This document shows positions 5,904-14,493 of a DNA stretch of 20,161 bases, piece by piece. Numbering within the stretch: the stretch's first letter is position 1; each line of letters starts with the position of its first letter. The notes beneath the pieces were generated by a model. The model had not been told where the DNA came from. It worked only from the letters and a program-made list of their open reading frames with translations, and did no database searches. Position numbers and translations under genes: made by a program. This DNA comes from Methylotenera sp. (lineage in GTDB: Bacteria; Pseudomonadota; Gammaproteobacteria; Burkholderiales; Methylophilaceae), in NCBI GenBank assembly GCA_005791685.1, contig SXVG01000092.1, positions 1 through 20,161 on the forward strand, written 5' to 3'.

Positions 5904-8900
5904 ATGAACGCACCCTTACCTAGCTCTATTGAGTCCATCGAACCGCAAGCGCATCCGCGGTTACGTGAAATTCCATACAACTACACGTCGTTTTCTGACC
6001 GTGAAATTGTCATTCGATTTCTTGGTGTAGAGGTTTGGCATGCCTTAAACGAGCTACGCAGTCAGCGTAAAACCGGCCGCAGTGCACGCATGTTATTTGA
6101 AGTGCTGGGTGATTTATGGGTGGTGTCGCGCAACCCTTATTTACAAGACGATTTATTAGAAAATCCAAAACGCCGTAAAGCCTTAATCGACGCTTTAAAA
6201 CACCGCATCGCCGCCATAGAAGAGCGTAATGCTGGCGGCACAGCCAATGCCCAAGTGCAAAAAATGGTGCTGGCGGCACAAAAGGCCATCGCCAAATTTG
6301 CCGAAGATTTTCGTCAGACTTACGATTTGCGTAAAAAAGCCTTAAGTAAATTAAGCAAAATTACCCGTAAAGACAATGTGCAGTTTGATGGCTTGGCGCG
6401 TGTTTCGCACGTGACCGATGCCACCGACTGGCGCGTGGAATACCCGTTTGTGGTACTGAGCCCGGACTCGGAAAAAGAAATTGCCGCCTTGGTGCGCGCT
6501 TGTATAGAGCTGGGCTTGACGGTGATTCCGCGTGGTGGCGGTACCGGTTATACCGGTGGCGCCATTCCCTTAACGCCTATGTCGGCGGTGATTAATACCG
6601 AAAAATTAGATCAGCACGGTGGTGTGCAAATGCGCACCTTACCCGGTGTGGCACGGCAAGTGGCGACCATAGAATGCGGTGCCGGGGTGGTGACGCGTCG
6701 CGCCATGGAGGCGGCCAGTGACGCGGGTCTTGAGTTTGCTTGTGACCCTACCAGCGCCGATGCCAGCTGCATAGGCGGCAACGTGGCCATGAACGCCGGC
6801 GGTAAAAAAGCCGTGTTGTGGGGCACCGCCTTGGATAACCTAGCCTCTTGGCGCATGGTGACGCCGGATGCGCAGTGGATGGAAGTGCAGCGCTTAGACC
6901 ATAATTTGGGCAAGATACACGACGTAGCCATTGCGCGATTTAAGATCAGCCGCTATGCCGAAGACATGAAGACCTTGTTGGCCGAACCGGAGATTTTGGA
7001 AATTGCCGGCCCTAGCTTCCGCAAAGCCGGTTTAGGTAAAGACGTCACGGATAAATTTTTATCTGGTCTGCCTGGCATACAGAAAGAGGGTTGCGATGGC
7101 CTCATTACCAGCGCCACTTTTATTTTGCATCGCATGCCCAAGCATGTGCGCACCTTGGCTTTGGAGTTTTTTGGCAACGTGTCCCATGCGGTACCGGCCA
7201 TCGTGGAAATCAAAGATTATTTAGATGCCACCGCCAAACAAGATCCCTTGGTGTTGATGGCAGGTTTAGAGCACATGGACGAGCGCTACATTAAAGCGGT
7301 GGGCTACGCGACTAAGGCGGCCCGTCAGCAACGCCCAAAAATGGTCTTGATTGCCGACATTGCGTCCGACGATGAAAATGCCGTTGGAGCAGCCGCCTCA
7401 CACATCGTGCGCTTATGCAATGCCCGTAATGGCGAAGGTTTTGTTGCGGTGTCACCGGAAGCCCGTAAAAAATTCTGGTTAGATCGCGCACGCACGGCGG
7501 CCATCGCTAAGCATACCAACGCTTTTAAAATCAATGAAGACGTGGTTATACCCTTGCCGCGTTTGGGCGATTATTCAGACGGCATAGAGCGCATTAATAT
7601 TGAATTGTCGATCAATAATAAGCTGCAATTGTTGGATGCCTTAGAAGAATTCATGCAAGGCGATTTGCCCCTGCAAGCCGATGAAGACGGCAATGCCGAT
7701 GCGCAAATGGTGGTGGCTAAGCAAGGCATCGCTTTGCAATTGTTGCGTGATTTGCGTGCCCATTGGCGCCTTATATTGCAAAGCTTAGACCAGCCGCTTA
7801 GCGTCTTAGGCCAGGTGGCGGACGCGCTTGGGCAATATGAAAATGTGTTCCGCGCCGTGCAATCTTACGACTTACGCATTTCATGGAAGCGTGACATCAA
7901 GCGGCCCTTGGCCGACATTTTTGCCGGCCGCGAATACCAGAAAATACTCAACCGTTGCGATGAAATCCACAAAAGCGTGTTGAAGTCACGGGTGTTTATT
8001 GCCCTGCACATGCATGCCGGCGATGGCAATGTGCACACCAATATCCCGGTCAATTCCGATGATTACCAAATGATGCGCGTGGCGCATGATGCCGTGGCAC
8101 GGGTGATGGATTTGGCTAAAGCCTTGGACGGGGTTATTTCTGGTGAGCACGGCATAGGCATCACCAAAATGGAGTTTTTGGCGCCTTCCAGCATTAGCGC
8201 CTTTGAAGCCTATAAACAGAAAGTCGATCCGCATGGGCACTTCAATAAAGGTAAGTTGCTGGCCGGTTCTGGCTTGGACAATGCCTACACGCCCAGCTTT
8301 GGTTTGCTCGAGCAAGAGTCCATCATTATGGAGCAGTCGGCCATAGGCGACATTGCCGATTCCATCAGCGATTGTTTGCGTTGCGGTAAATGCAAGCCGG
8401 TATGCAGCACCCACGTGCCACGGGCTAATTTGTTGTACAGCCCGCGCAATAAAATTTTGGGCACCTCCTTGCTGATAGAAGCGTTTTTATACGAAGAGCA
8501 AACGCGGCGCGGCATTTCACTTAAGCATTTTGATGAATTTAACGACGTGGCGGATCACTGTACCGTATGCCACCGCTGTTTAAGCCCTTGCCCGGTAGAC
8601 ATCGATTTCGGTGACGTGTCGGTGGCCATGCGTAATTTCTTGCGTGAACAAGGCAAGAAACAATTTAATCCAGGCACGGCTTTGGGCATGGCTTTCTTAA
8701 ATGCGACAGACCCGGCCACCATTAAATTGATGCGCACCTTGATGGTGAGCATAGGCTATCGGGCGCAAAATTTTGCGCACGGCCTGGCTAAAAAATTCCA
8801 TTTATTAAAAGATAAAATCAGGCCGCCGGCCACCGTCGGTAAGCCGGAAATTAGAGCGCAGGTGGTGCATTTTATCAATCGCCCCATGCCGAAAAAGATG

Positions 8901-9782
8901 CCGACTAAAACTTCGCGTGCGCTACTCGGGCTAGAAGACGATCGCATGATACCGGTCATACGCAACCCAGCCAAAGTGACGGAAGATTCCGAAGCGGTGT
9001 TCTATTTCCCAGGCTGTGGTTCGGAACGTTTGTTCTCGAATGTGGGCTTGGCTACCCAAGCCATGCTGTACGAAGTGGGGGCCATCACGGTGTTGCCACC
9101 GGGCTATTTGTGTTGTGGTTACCCGCAAACTTCCAGCGGCAATCACGATAAGGGTCAGGCCATTACCACGGAAAACCGGGTGTTGTTCCATAGGGTAGCC
9201 AACACGCTAAATTACTTGGACATTAAAACGGTGATCGTGTCTTGTGGCACTTGCATGGATCAATTGCAAAAATACCAGTTTGAAAACATCTTCCCGGGGT
9301 GCCGTTTATTGGATATCCATGAGTATTTGATGGAAAAAGACCTGAAGTTGACCGGCATTACTGGCACTAAATACATGTACCACGATCCGTGTCATACGCC
9401 CATGAAAACCTATAAGCCGCTGGAGGTGACGAGTAAGTTGATGGGCGCGGAGGTGGCTTTAAATGACCGTTGTTGTGGCGAGAGCGGCACCTTTGCCGTT
9501 GCCCGCCCAGACATTGCGACGCAGGTGAAAATGCGCAAACAAGAAGAGCTGGAAAAAGGCATGGGCAAGCTGGGCTTGACCGTGGGCGCGCCTGAGCAAA
9601 ATGTGAAAATATTGACCTCTTGCCCCAGTTGCTTGCAAGGCTTGTCGCGTTACGGGGACGACACCGGCATAGAAGCGGATTACATCGTGGTGGAGATGGC
9701 CAAGCACTTGCTTGGCGCCGATTGGATGCAAGACTACGTGGCCAAGGCGAACCAAGGTGGCATAGAGAAAGTATTGCTTTAA
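5904..9782 (+). CDS. Fused FAD-linked oxidase / 4Fe-4S / CCG-domain dehydrogenase (DUF3683)
   Basis: 1292 aa. Domains in order: an N-terminal DUF3683-type region (about 1-165); a PCMH-type FAD-binding domain (about 175-340) with PRGGGTGYTGGA (209-220) and GGNVAMNAGG (291-300); an FAD-oxidase C-terminal domain with HMHAGDGNVH (702-711) and GEHGIG (747-752); two 4Fe-4S clusters, C824/C827/C830/C834 and C886/C889/C892/C896; and two CCG domains, C1038 with CC 1070-1071 and C1163 with CC 1190-1191, as in GlpC, LldE and HdrB. This architecture fits a D-2-hydroxyacid dehydrogenase (D-lactate, glycolate or related) passing electrons through Fe-S centres to the quinone pool at the cytoplasmic membrane, with functions otherwise split over several subunits (as in GlcDEF or GlpABC) joined in one chain. 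The substrate is unknown. It is probably monocistronic; its stop lies 3 bases from the end of the convergent lipoprotein gene. Confidence 0.9.
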   Translation: MNAPLPSSIESIEPQAHPRLREIPYNYTSFSDREIVIRFLGVEVWHALNELRSQRKTGRSARMLFEVLGDLWVVSRNPYLQDDLLENPKRRKALIDALKHRIAAIEERNAGGTANAQVQKMVLAAQKAIAKFAEDFRQTYDLRKKALSKLSKITRKDNVQFDGLARVSHVTDATDWRVEYPFVVLSPDSEKEIAALVRACIELGLTVIPRGGGTGYTGGAIPLTPMSAVINTEKLDQHGGVQMRTLPGVARQVATIECGAGVVTRRAMEAASDAGLEFACDPTSADASCIGGNVAMNAGGKKAVLWGTALDNLASWRMVTPDAQWMEVQRLDHNLGKIHDVAIARFKISRYAEDMKTLLAEPEILEIAGPSFRKAGLGKDVTDKFLSGLPGIQKEGCDGLITSATFILHRMPKHVRTLALEFFGNVSHAVPAIVEIKDYLDATAKQDPLVLMAGLEHMDERYIKAVGYATKAARQQRPKMVLIADIASDDENAVGAAASHIVRLCNARNGEGFVAVSPEARKKFWLDRARTAAIAKHTNAFKINEDVVIPLPRLGDYSDGIERINIELSINNKLQLLDALEEFMQGDLPLQADEDGNADAQMVVAKQGIALQLLRDLRAHWRLILQSLDQPLSVLGQVADALGQYENVFRAVQSYDLRISWKRDIKRPLADIFAGREYQKILNRCDEIHKSVLKSRVFIALHMHAGDGNVHTNIPVNSDDYQMMRVAHDAVARVMDLAKALDGVISGEHGIGITKMEFLAPSSISAFEAYKQKVDPHGHFNKGKLLAGSGLDNAYTPSFGLLEQESIIMEQSAIGDIADSISDCLRCGKCKPVCSTHVPRANLLYSPRNKILGTSLLIEAFLYEEQTRRGISLKHFDEFNDVADHCTVCHRCLSPCPVDIDFGDVSVAMRNFLREQGKKQFNPGTALGMAFLNATDPATIKLMRTLMVSIGYRAQNFAHGLAKKFHLLKDKIRPPATVGKPEIRAQVVHFINRPMPKKMPTKTSRALLGLEDDRMIPVIRNPAKVTEDSEAVFYFPGCGSERLFSNVGLATQAMLYEVGAITVLPPGYLCCGYPQTSSGNHDKGQAITTENRVLFHRVANTLNYLDIKTVIVSCGTCMDQLQKYQFENIFPGCRLLDIHEYLMEKDLKLTGITGTKYMYHDPCHTPMKTYKPLEVTSKLMGAEVALNDRCCGESGTFAVARPDIATQVKMRKQEELEKGMGKLGLTVGAPEQNVKILTSCPSCLQGLSRYGDDTGIEADYIVVEMAKHLLGADWMQDYVAKANQGGIEKVLL

Positions 9783-9785
9783 GCC

Positions 9786-10523
9786 TTAAGGCACGAAGGG
9801 CAGGAATATCGCCGTGGCTAAGTTTTGTATGACGCGCGATATCATGCGCTCGGACTTTTCCGACAAAGCCACGGCATACAAATCGGTACGGCCTATCATT
9901 TTGCCAAACTCGCGTTCAAAGCTTAGGTTTTTGTCTTTGTCGTTAATCTCGTTGCTGAGCAAATAAAGTTTACCGTTCTCGTCTCTGGCGTTGGACAGTT
10001 TCCAGGCGGCGATTTCTATGTTGCGGGCGACGTTGTAAATAAACTGCGGATTGAGCGTGTCATTGATATAAAAATCGCGTTTGCCGCCGTGCGCTTGCAA
10101 GAGCATGGTCTGCAAGCCGACGATGAAGGGCAGTACGCGGTCGCCGCTGTAATCCGGTTGGAATGCTAAGAATAGGGCGTCTGTGCCTTGTTTGTTGTCT
10201 ATTTCTTTAAATTGGTAATGGTGTTGTTGCTCACCGTCCATCACCCAGGTCGCCATTTTTTCTGCATTATCCGTCGTGCTTTTGGCCAGTTCGTGCGGAT
10301 TGCGCTTGTATAGCTTGATCATCAAGGTGCGCAGGCTCTGTATGTTTTCTGACACTTCCACATCGGCCATGCGATCAAAATCGGTCTTGGCTAATTGGCT
10401 GCCTGAACTGCGGTCACTGCGTTCTGGTATGGCTTTACGATCGACCGGACTATTGAGCGTGCAGGCGTTCAAGAGGGCTAGCATTAAGCCTACAAGCCAT
10501 GCTCGGCCAAATACGGTATTCAC
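9786..10523 (-). CDS. Unrecognised lipoprotein translationally coupled to phoR
   Basis: 245 aa; I do not recognise the family. The N-terminus is a lipoprotein signal with the lipobox LLNAC (Cys21), so it should be lipidated in the envelope; residue 22 is Thr, which suggests outer-membrane sorting. The mature part begins with a polar stretch (22-50), then is mixed alpha/beta with aromatic residues and no Cys beyond the lipidated one. The start is GTG at 10523, overlapping the phoR stop as GTGA, so the two are very likely translationally coupled and the protein is co-expressed with the phosphate sensor. Its role in phosphate response or envelope homeostasis is inference from context only. It ends tail to tail with the large oxidoreductase gene; the palindrome GCCTTAAGGC (9783-9792) spans the junction. 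Confidence 0.8.
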   Translation of the reverse strand: MNTVFGRAWLVGLMLALLNACTLNSPVDRKAIPERSDRSSGSQLAKTDFDRMADVEVSENIQSLRTLMIKLYKRNPHELAKSTTDNAEKMATWVMDGEQQHHYQFKEIDNKQGTDALFLAFQPDYSGDRVLPFIVGLQTMLLQAHGGKRDFYINDTLNPQFIYNVARNIEIAAWKLSNARDENGKLYLLSNEINDKDKNLSFEREFGKMIGRTDLYAVALSEKSERMISRVIQNLATAIFLPFVP

Positions 10524-11902
10524 GGTTTCTGCACGCCGCGTGATTTAGGGAAAATAACGCTAAACGTACTGCCTACGCCTAATTCGCTGCTAATGTCCAA
10601 CTTGGCTTGATGGCGTATCAGTATGTGTTTGACGATGGATAAACCCAATCCTGTGCCACCGGTTTCACGGCTGCGACTTTTGTCTACCCGGTAAAAGCGT
10701 TCGGTAAGGCGTTCTATGTGTTGCGGGGCGATGCCTATGCCGGTGTCGCGCACAGCAAATACCGGTTGTTTATTTTGCAGTTGCCAACTAATAAATATTT
10801 CGCCATGGCCTTTAAGGGTATCTTCTGGCGTGTAGCGTATGGCATTGCTCACGAGGTTGCTAAACACGCTACGCAGTTCATCGATGGATCCTTTGAGATT
10901 GAGGCTGGCATCAGCATCCAAGTGAATTTTATGCTGGGCTTTATTTAAGCCTTGGCTCAAGCCTATGGCATCGTTCTGCACGGATTTCAATAGGCTGGCC
11001 ATGTCAATTTCGCTGTTATCAGGACTGCCGGTATTGCTTTCTATGGTCGATAAGGTGAGCAAATCTTCTATGATGCGGCGCATGCGCACGGTTTGTTCTT
11101 CCATCATGCCGAAGTAGCCTTGCAAGTTTGCTGGTACAGCACCTTCCATGTCGCTGAGGGTTTCCAAGAAGCCGCCGACCACGGTGAGTGGCGTGCGTAA
11201 TTCATGGCTGACATTGGCAATAAAATCGCGGCGCATGACGTCCACTTTTTCCAACTGGGTCATGTCGCGGCTGATGAGTAATTTTTGGTTATTGGCAAGT
11301 TTGATCAGTTGTACGTCTAATACCAGCTCGGGATTGCGCCAAGATTTTAATTTAAACGGCTCGTCGTATTTTTCATTGTACAAATAGGCAATAAAGCCAC
11401 TGTCACGGATTAAATTAACGATGGGTAGGTTTTTGTCGGTGCGTAAATCCAGCCCCAATTGCTGCTCTGCATTCGTCGTACACCATTCAATTTCGTTGCT
11501 GGCGCCCAATATCACCAAGCCATCTGGCATGGCACTGGTGGCCAAATTGAAGCGTTCTAAGGCGGCGTTGAGTTGGGTTTGGTTGAATTTATTATTGCGT
11601 TCGTACTTGAGCAATACATTGAATAAATCTTCCCACAAGCCATAACCATCCGGTATGGTTTTGAGATCGGGCTTTTTAAACCAAGTTTGCAGTTGGTCTA
11701 GCCAAAAAATGTGGTTGGCCAAATAGACTAGCAGGCCGCCAGAAAATACCAATAAGGCGCTGGTGGCGCTGCTGATCAGCCAGACAAAAAGGCAGATGAG
11801 CAGAAGTGCAGAAATAAAGGAGCCGGCTTTCCAACGGATATTTTGCACAGGTGGTTTTTTCAATAAATTGACGTACCCGATTATAACGAGGAATGGCCAC
11901 AA
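10520..11902 (-). CDS. phoR: Phosphate regulon sensor histidine kinase PhoR
   Basis: 460 aa from the longest frame. Two hydrophobic segments (about 27-45 and 48-65) are joined by almost no periplasmic loop, as usual for PhoR, which senses through the Pst/PhoU complex rather than a ligand domain. A PAS region (about 115-215) is followed by HisKA with FIANVSHELRTPLT (227-240, phosphoacceptor His233) and HATPase_c with the N box at Asn353, DTGIG (386-390) and GTGLG (416-420). It phosphorylates PhoB when phosphate is scarce. The start is uncertain: no ATG lies near the N-terminus, and TTG 11902, TTG 11863 and GTG 11848 are all possible, none with a good ribosome site. It follows phoB by about 51 bases across a hairpin, and overlaps the next gene by four bases. 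Confidence 0.93.
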   Translation of the reverse strand: MWPFLVIIGYVNLLKKPPVQNIRWKAGSFISALLLICLFVWLISSATSALLVFSGGLLVYLANHIFWLDQLQTWFKKPDLKTIPDGYGLWEDLFNVLLKYERNNKFNQTQLNAALERFNLATSAMPDGLVILGASNEIEWCTTNAEQQLGLDLRTDKNLPIVNLIRDSGFIAYLYNEKYDEPFKLKSWRNPELVLDVQLIKLANNQKLLISRDMTQLEKVDVMRRDFIANVSHELRTPLTVVGGFLETLSDMEGAVPANLQGYFGMMEEQTVRMRRIIEDLLTLSTIESNTGSPDNSEIDMASLLKSVQNDAIGLSQGLNKAQHKIHLDADASLNLKGSIDELRSVFSNLVSNAIRYTPEDTLKGHGEIFISWQLQNKQPVFAVRDTGIGIAPQHIERLTERFYRVDKSRSRETGGTGLGLSIVKHILIRHQAKLDISSELGVGSTFSVIFPKSRGVQKP

Positions 11903-11918
11903 CGGAAATGGTTTATCC

Positions 11919-11942
11919 GCGCCACAATCTGATTAGTGGCGC
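11919..11942 (-). other. Inverted repeat between phoB and phoR
   Basis: GCGCCAC (11919-11925) and GTGGCGC (11936-11942) form a 7-bp GC-rich stem around a 10-nt loop. No U-run follows on the minus strand, so it is not a standard terminator. It may lower or stabilise expression between phoB and phoR. Immediately downstream, TATAAT at 11885-11880 (minus) resembles an internal -10. Confidence 0.4.
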
Positions 11943-11953
11943 AGTTTAAGCCA

Positions 11954-12646
11954 TTAGTCACTTTTGCTGGATAGTCGGTAACCCGCACCGCGCACTGTTT
12001 GTATCAGGTCTTCATGCCCGGAAACGGCCAAGGCATTGCGTAGTCGCCTGATGTGTACGTCTACCGTGCGATCTTCCACAAACACACGGTCACCCCATAC
12101 TTTATCCAATAACTGGCTGCGAGTATGCACGCGTTCGGCATTGCTCATAAAGAAATGCAGCAGTCTGAATTCGGTGGGGCCCAAATCGATATTTTTTTGC
12201 CCGCCGCTAACGCGATGCGTGCTGGGATCCAACAGCAGGCCGCTGACTTCTATCGGGTCGTCGGTCATTTGCGGGGCACGGCGACGTAGCACGGCCTTAA
12301 TTCTGGCATTCAGCTCACGTGGGCTAAACGGTTTGGTCACGTAGTCGTCGGCGCCCACTTCCAAGCCGCGGACTTTGTCGTACTCATCGCCGCGCGCGGT
12401 GAGCATGATGATGGGGATGGATTTGGTCTGTGCGTCGGATTTTAATTTACGGGCAAATTCCAAGCCATTCATGCCCGGCAACATCCAGTCTAACAAGATC
12501 AGGTCAGGTATGGTTTCGCGCATTAAATTTTGCGCTATTTCTACGCTGAGCGCACGTATGGCATTGTGCCCAGCTTGGGTGATGTTGAGCGCAAGCAATT
12601 CCTGTATGGCCGGTTCATCTTCTACGACTAGTATATTGGCTGGCAT
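11954..12646 (-). CDS. phoB: Phosphate regulon response regulator PhoB
   Basis: 230 aa, the standard OmpR/PhoB length. The receiver domain (1-120) has the acidic pair E9-D10, phosphoacceptor Asp53 (LLDWMLPG), Thr83 and Lys105 (TKPF). The C-terminal winged helix (about 130-228) has GPTEFRLL, the recognition-helix region around VFVEDRTVDVHIRRLR, and GAGYRL at the end. Phosphorylated PhoB binds direct repeats (Pho boxes) and activates phosphate-starvation genes. ATG 12646 has a strong ribosome site AAGGAAG (12651-12657). Three PhoB half-sites at 11-bp spacing lie upstream, so autoregulation is very likely, and the same type of site precedes olsB in this window. Confidence 0.96.
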   Translation of the reverse strand: MPANILVVEDEPAIQELLALNITQAGHNAIRALSVEIAQNLMRETIPDLILLDWMLPGMNGLEFARKLKSDAQTKSIPIIMLTARGDEYDKVRGLEVGADDYVTKPFSPRELNARIKAVLRRRAPQMTDDPIEVSGLLLDPSTHRVSGGQKNIDLGPTEFRLLHFFMSNAERVHTRSQLLDKVWGDRVFVEDRTVDVHIRRLRNALAVSGHEDLIQTVRGAGYRLSSKSD

Positions 12647-12690
12647 AGTGCTTCCTTAGGTTTAGGACGGTTATTCATGACAGGCAGTTT

Positions 12691-12719
12691 ATGACTTATA
12701 TATGAACTATTTATGACAG
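12691..12719 (-). promoter_or_regulatory. Pho box (three half-sites) upstream of phoB
   Basis: On the minus strand, CTGTCAT (12719-12713), AGTTCAT (12708-12702) and AAGTCAT (12697-12691) are spaced at exactly 11 bp with A/T spacers. An additional perfect CTGTCAT lies at 12683-12677, out of the 11-bp register (14-bp step). The array ends 44 bases before the phoB ATG. Because the MFS gene is divergent, PhoB bound here could also affect that promoter. Confidence 0.78.
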
Positions 12720-12761
12720 ATAGTAAATGTTTGTTTAAGTAAATTGCCATTTTTTTTGATT

Positions 12762-12778
12762 TGTTACACTATGTTACA
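12762..12778 (+). promoter_or_regulatory. Direct repeat TGTTACA in the MFS gene upstream region
   Basis: TGTTACA occurs at 12762-12768 and 12772-12778, one helical turn apart, 45 bases before the MFS ATG. A possible -35 TTGCCA (12744-12749; five of six) lies just upstream; the -10 is not clear (TACACT with a 15-base spacer, or TATGTT with 20). The repeat could be a regulator site overlapping the promoter. Confidence 0.35.
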
Positions 12779-12822
12779 TATTCACCGGGTGTGAAAATAA
12801 AAAATAGACGAAAGAGGAATGT

Positions 12823-14493
12823 ATGGCCAGCTTTTTATCTAAAGAACACATTATTGCCAAGCCGGATTTCAACCGTTGGTTGGTTCCGCCAGCAGCCCTG
12901 GCGGTGCATTTGTCCATAGGCATGGGTTATGGGTTCAGTGTATTTTGGAAGCCTTTGGGCAATGCATTAAAGGCTGCGGATGGCACACCACTTAAGGCGT
13001 GTGCGGCAGGCGCGACCACTTTTTCAGATAAATTAGCCGGCACGGCCAAGGCTTTATTTGCCACCGATTGCAATTGGACGCAGTTTGATTTGGGTTGGAT
13101 GTTCACCTTGTTTTTTGTCTTGCTCGGTTGTTCGGCCGCTCTTTGGGGCGGCTGGCTGGAACGTGAAGGTCCGCGTAAAGCCGGTTTGGTGTCCATGCTG
13201 CTATGGTGTGGCGGTTTGCTTATTTCCGCTTACGGGATCTATGTGCACCAGCTCTGGCTCATGTGGTTAGGCAGTGGCGTGATAGGCGGCATAGGCTTAG
13301 GCTTGGGTTATATTTCACCGGTGTCGACCTTGATTAAATGGTTTCCAGATAGGCGTGGCATGGCCACCGGCATGGCGATTATGGGTTTTGGCGGTGGGGC
13401 CATGATAGGCTCGCCACTGGCCACCAAATTGATGGCCTATTTTGCCACGCCGACCAGCATGGGCGTGTGGCAAACCTTTGTGGCGCTGGCAGCGATTTAC
13501 TTTGTGTTTATGTTATGGGGCGCGATGGGCTACCGCGTGCCACCCAGTGGGTGGCAGCCGGCCAATTGGACGCCGCCCGCGGCCAAAGCCAATGCCATGA
13601 TTGCCGCCCGGCACGTGCACCTTAAAAATGCCCACAAAACCCCGCAGTTCTGGTTGCTGTGGTTGGTCTTGTGCATGAATGTGTCAGCCGGCATAGGCCT
13701 GATAGGCGCGGCGGCACCCATGTTGCAAGAAACCTTTGGTGGCGCGCTATTAGGTTTGCCTAATTTAAGCTACGCCGACATCAAGCAAGACGAAGCCTTG
13801 ACCGTGGCCGCCGCCGCGGTCGGTGCCGGCTTTGTTGGATTGATATCCTTATTCAATATTTTTGGCCGTTTTGCTTGGGCCACCTCATCGGATAAATTAG
13901 GCCGTAAACGCACTTACACGATTTTTTTCGTGTTGGGCGCCATCATGTATTGCACCGCCAGTTATGTGGCTGGGTTTAAATCCCTGGCCTTGTTTGCCGC
14001 TATTTTCTGTGTGATTGCTTCCATGTATGGCGGTGGCTTTGCCACCATCCCAGCCTATCTGGCCGATATGTTTGGTACCCAGTTTGTCGGCGCCATACAC
14101 GGTCGTTTGCTGACGGCTTGGTCAACCGCGGGTATTCTAGGGCCAGTGGTGGTGAACTATTTGCACGACACCAGGTTGGAAGCTAACGTGCCCTTTGAGC
14201 AAATCTACGCGCCTATTTTCATGGTGCTGGCCGCCATGTTGGTGGTGGGTTTTGTTGCCAATTTATTGGTTAAGCCGGTGGCAGAAAAATACTTTATGAG
14301 CGATGCCGAATTGGCGGCAGAACGTCAGTTGGCGCATGAAAAATCGTTGCCAGCCAGCGCTGCTAAGGCCGCCCCGTCTGCGCCAATGGCAAAATCATCT
14401 GGCATGGTGATTATGGCCTGGGCCTTGGTGTTAATCCCCATCAGTTACGGGGTATGGAGCACCGTACAAAAAGCTTGGATCTTATTTCATTAA
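12823..14493 (+). CDS. OFA-type major facilitator transporter (oxalate/formate or monocarboxylate)
   Basis: 556 aa. A 12-helix MFS protein of the oxalate:formate antiporter (OxlT) type: a glycine-rich first helix, GWLEREGPRKAG (about 106-117) at the TM2-3 loop, PDRRGMATGMAIMGFGGGAMIG in the TM4-5 region, and FGRFAWATSSDKLGRKRTY as the second-half loop. It is longer than OxlT (about 420 aa) because of an insertion of about 40 residues after TM1 (about 45-88, with Cys60 and Cys83), an insertion around 305-325, and a C-terminal tail ending in an extra hydrophobic segment (about 527-550). Likely substrates are small carboxylates such as formate, oxalate, lactate or pyruvate; the true one is not known. 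ATG 12823 has a good ribosome site (AGAGGA, 12813-12818). It is divergent from phoB. Confidence 0.86.
   Translation: MASFLSKEHIIAKPDFNRWLVPPAALAVHLSIGMGYGFSVFWKPLGNALKAADGTPLKACAAGATTFSDKLAGTAKALFATDCNWTQFDLGWMFTLFFVLLGCSAALWGGWLEREGPRKAGLVSMLLWCGGLLISAYGIYVHQLWLMWLGSGVIGGIGLGLGYISPVSTLIKWFPDRRGMATGMAIMGFGGGAMIGSPLATKLMAYFATPTSMGVWQTFVALAAIYFVFMLWGAMGYRVPPSGWQPANWTPPAAKANAMIAARHVHLKNAHKTPQFWLLWLVLCMNVSAGIGLIGAAAPMLQETFGGALLGLPNLSYADIKQDEALTVAAAAVGAGFVGLISLFNIFGRFAWATSSDKLGRKRTYTIFFVLGAIMYCTASYVAGFKSLALFAAIFCVIASMYGGGFATIPAYLADMFGTQFVGAIHGRLLTAWSTAGILGPVVVNYLHDTRLEANVPFEQIYAPIFMVLAAMLVVGFVANLLVKPVAEKYFMSDAELAAERQLAHEKSLPASAAKAAPSAPMAKSSGMVIMAWALVLIPISYGVWSTVQKAWILFH

Noticed and set aside
7986..8414. 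142-codon open frame on the minus strand
   Set aside because: It is antisense to the well-supported oxidoreductase frame with all its motifs, has no family resemblance and no ribosome site.
5904..9782. Possible assembly fusion of several genes
   Set aside because: The frame is continuous, all linkers and cysteine motifs are intact, and I know this fused DUF3683 architecture as a family in betaproteobacteria.
9783..9792. Palindrome GCCTTAAGGC at the convergent gene junction as a terminator
   Set aside because: The arms are five bases with no loop and no T-run on either side.
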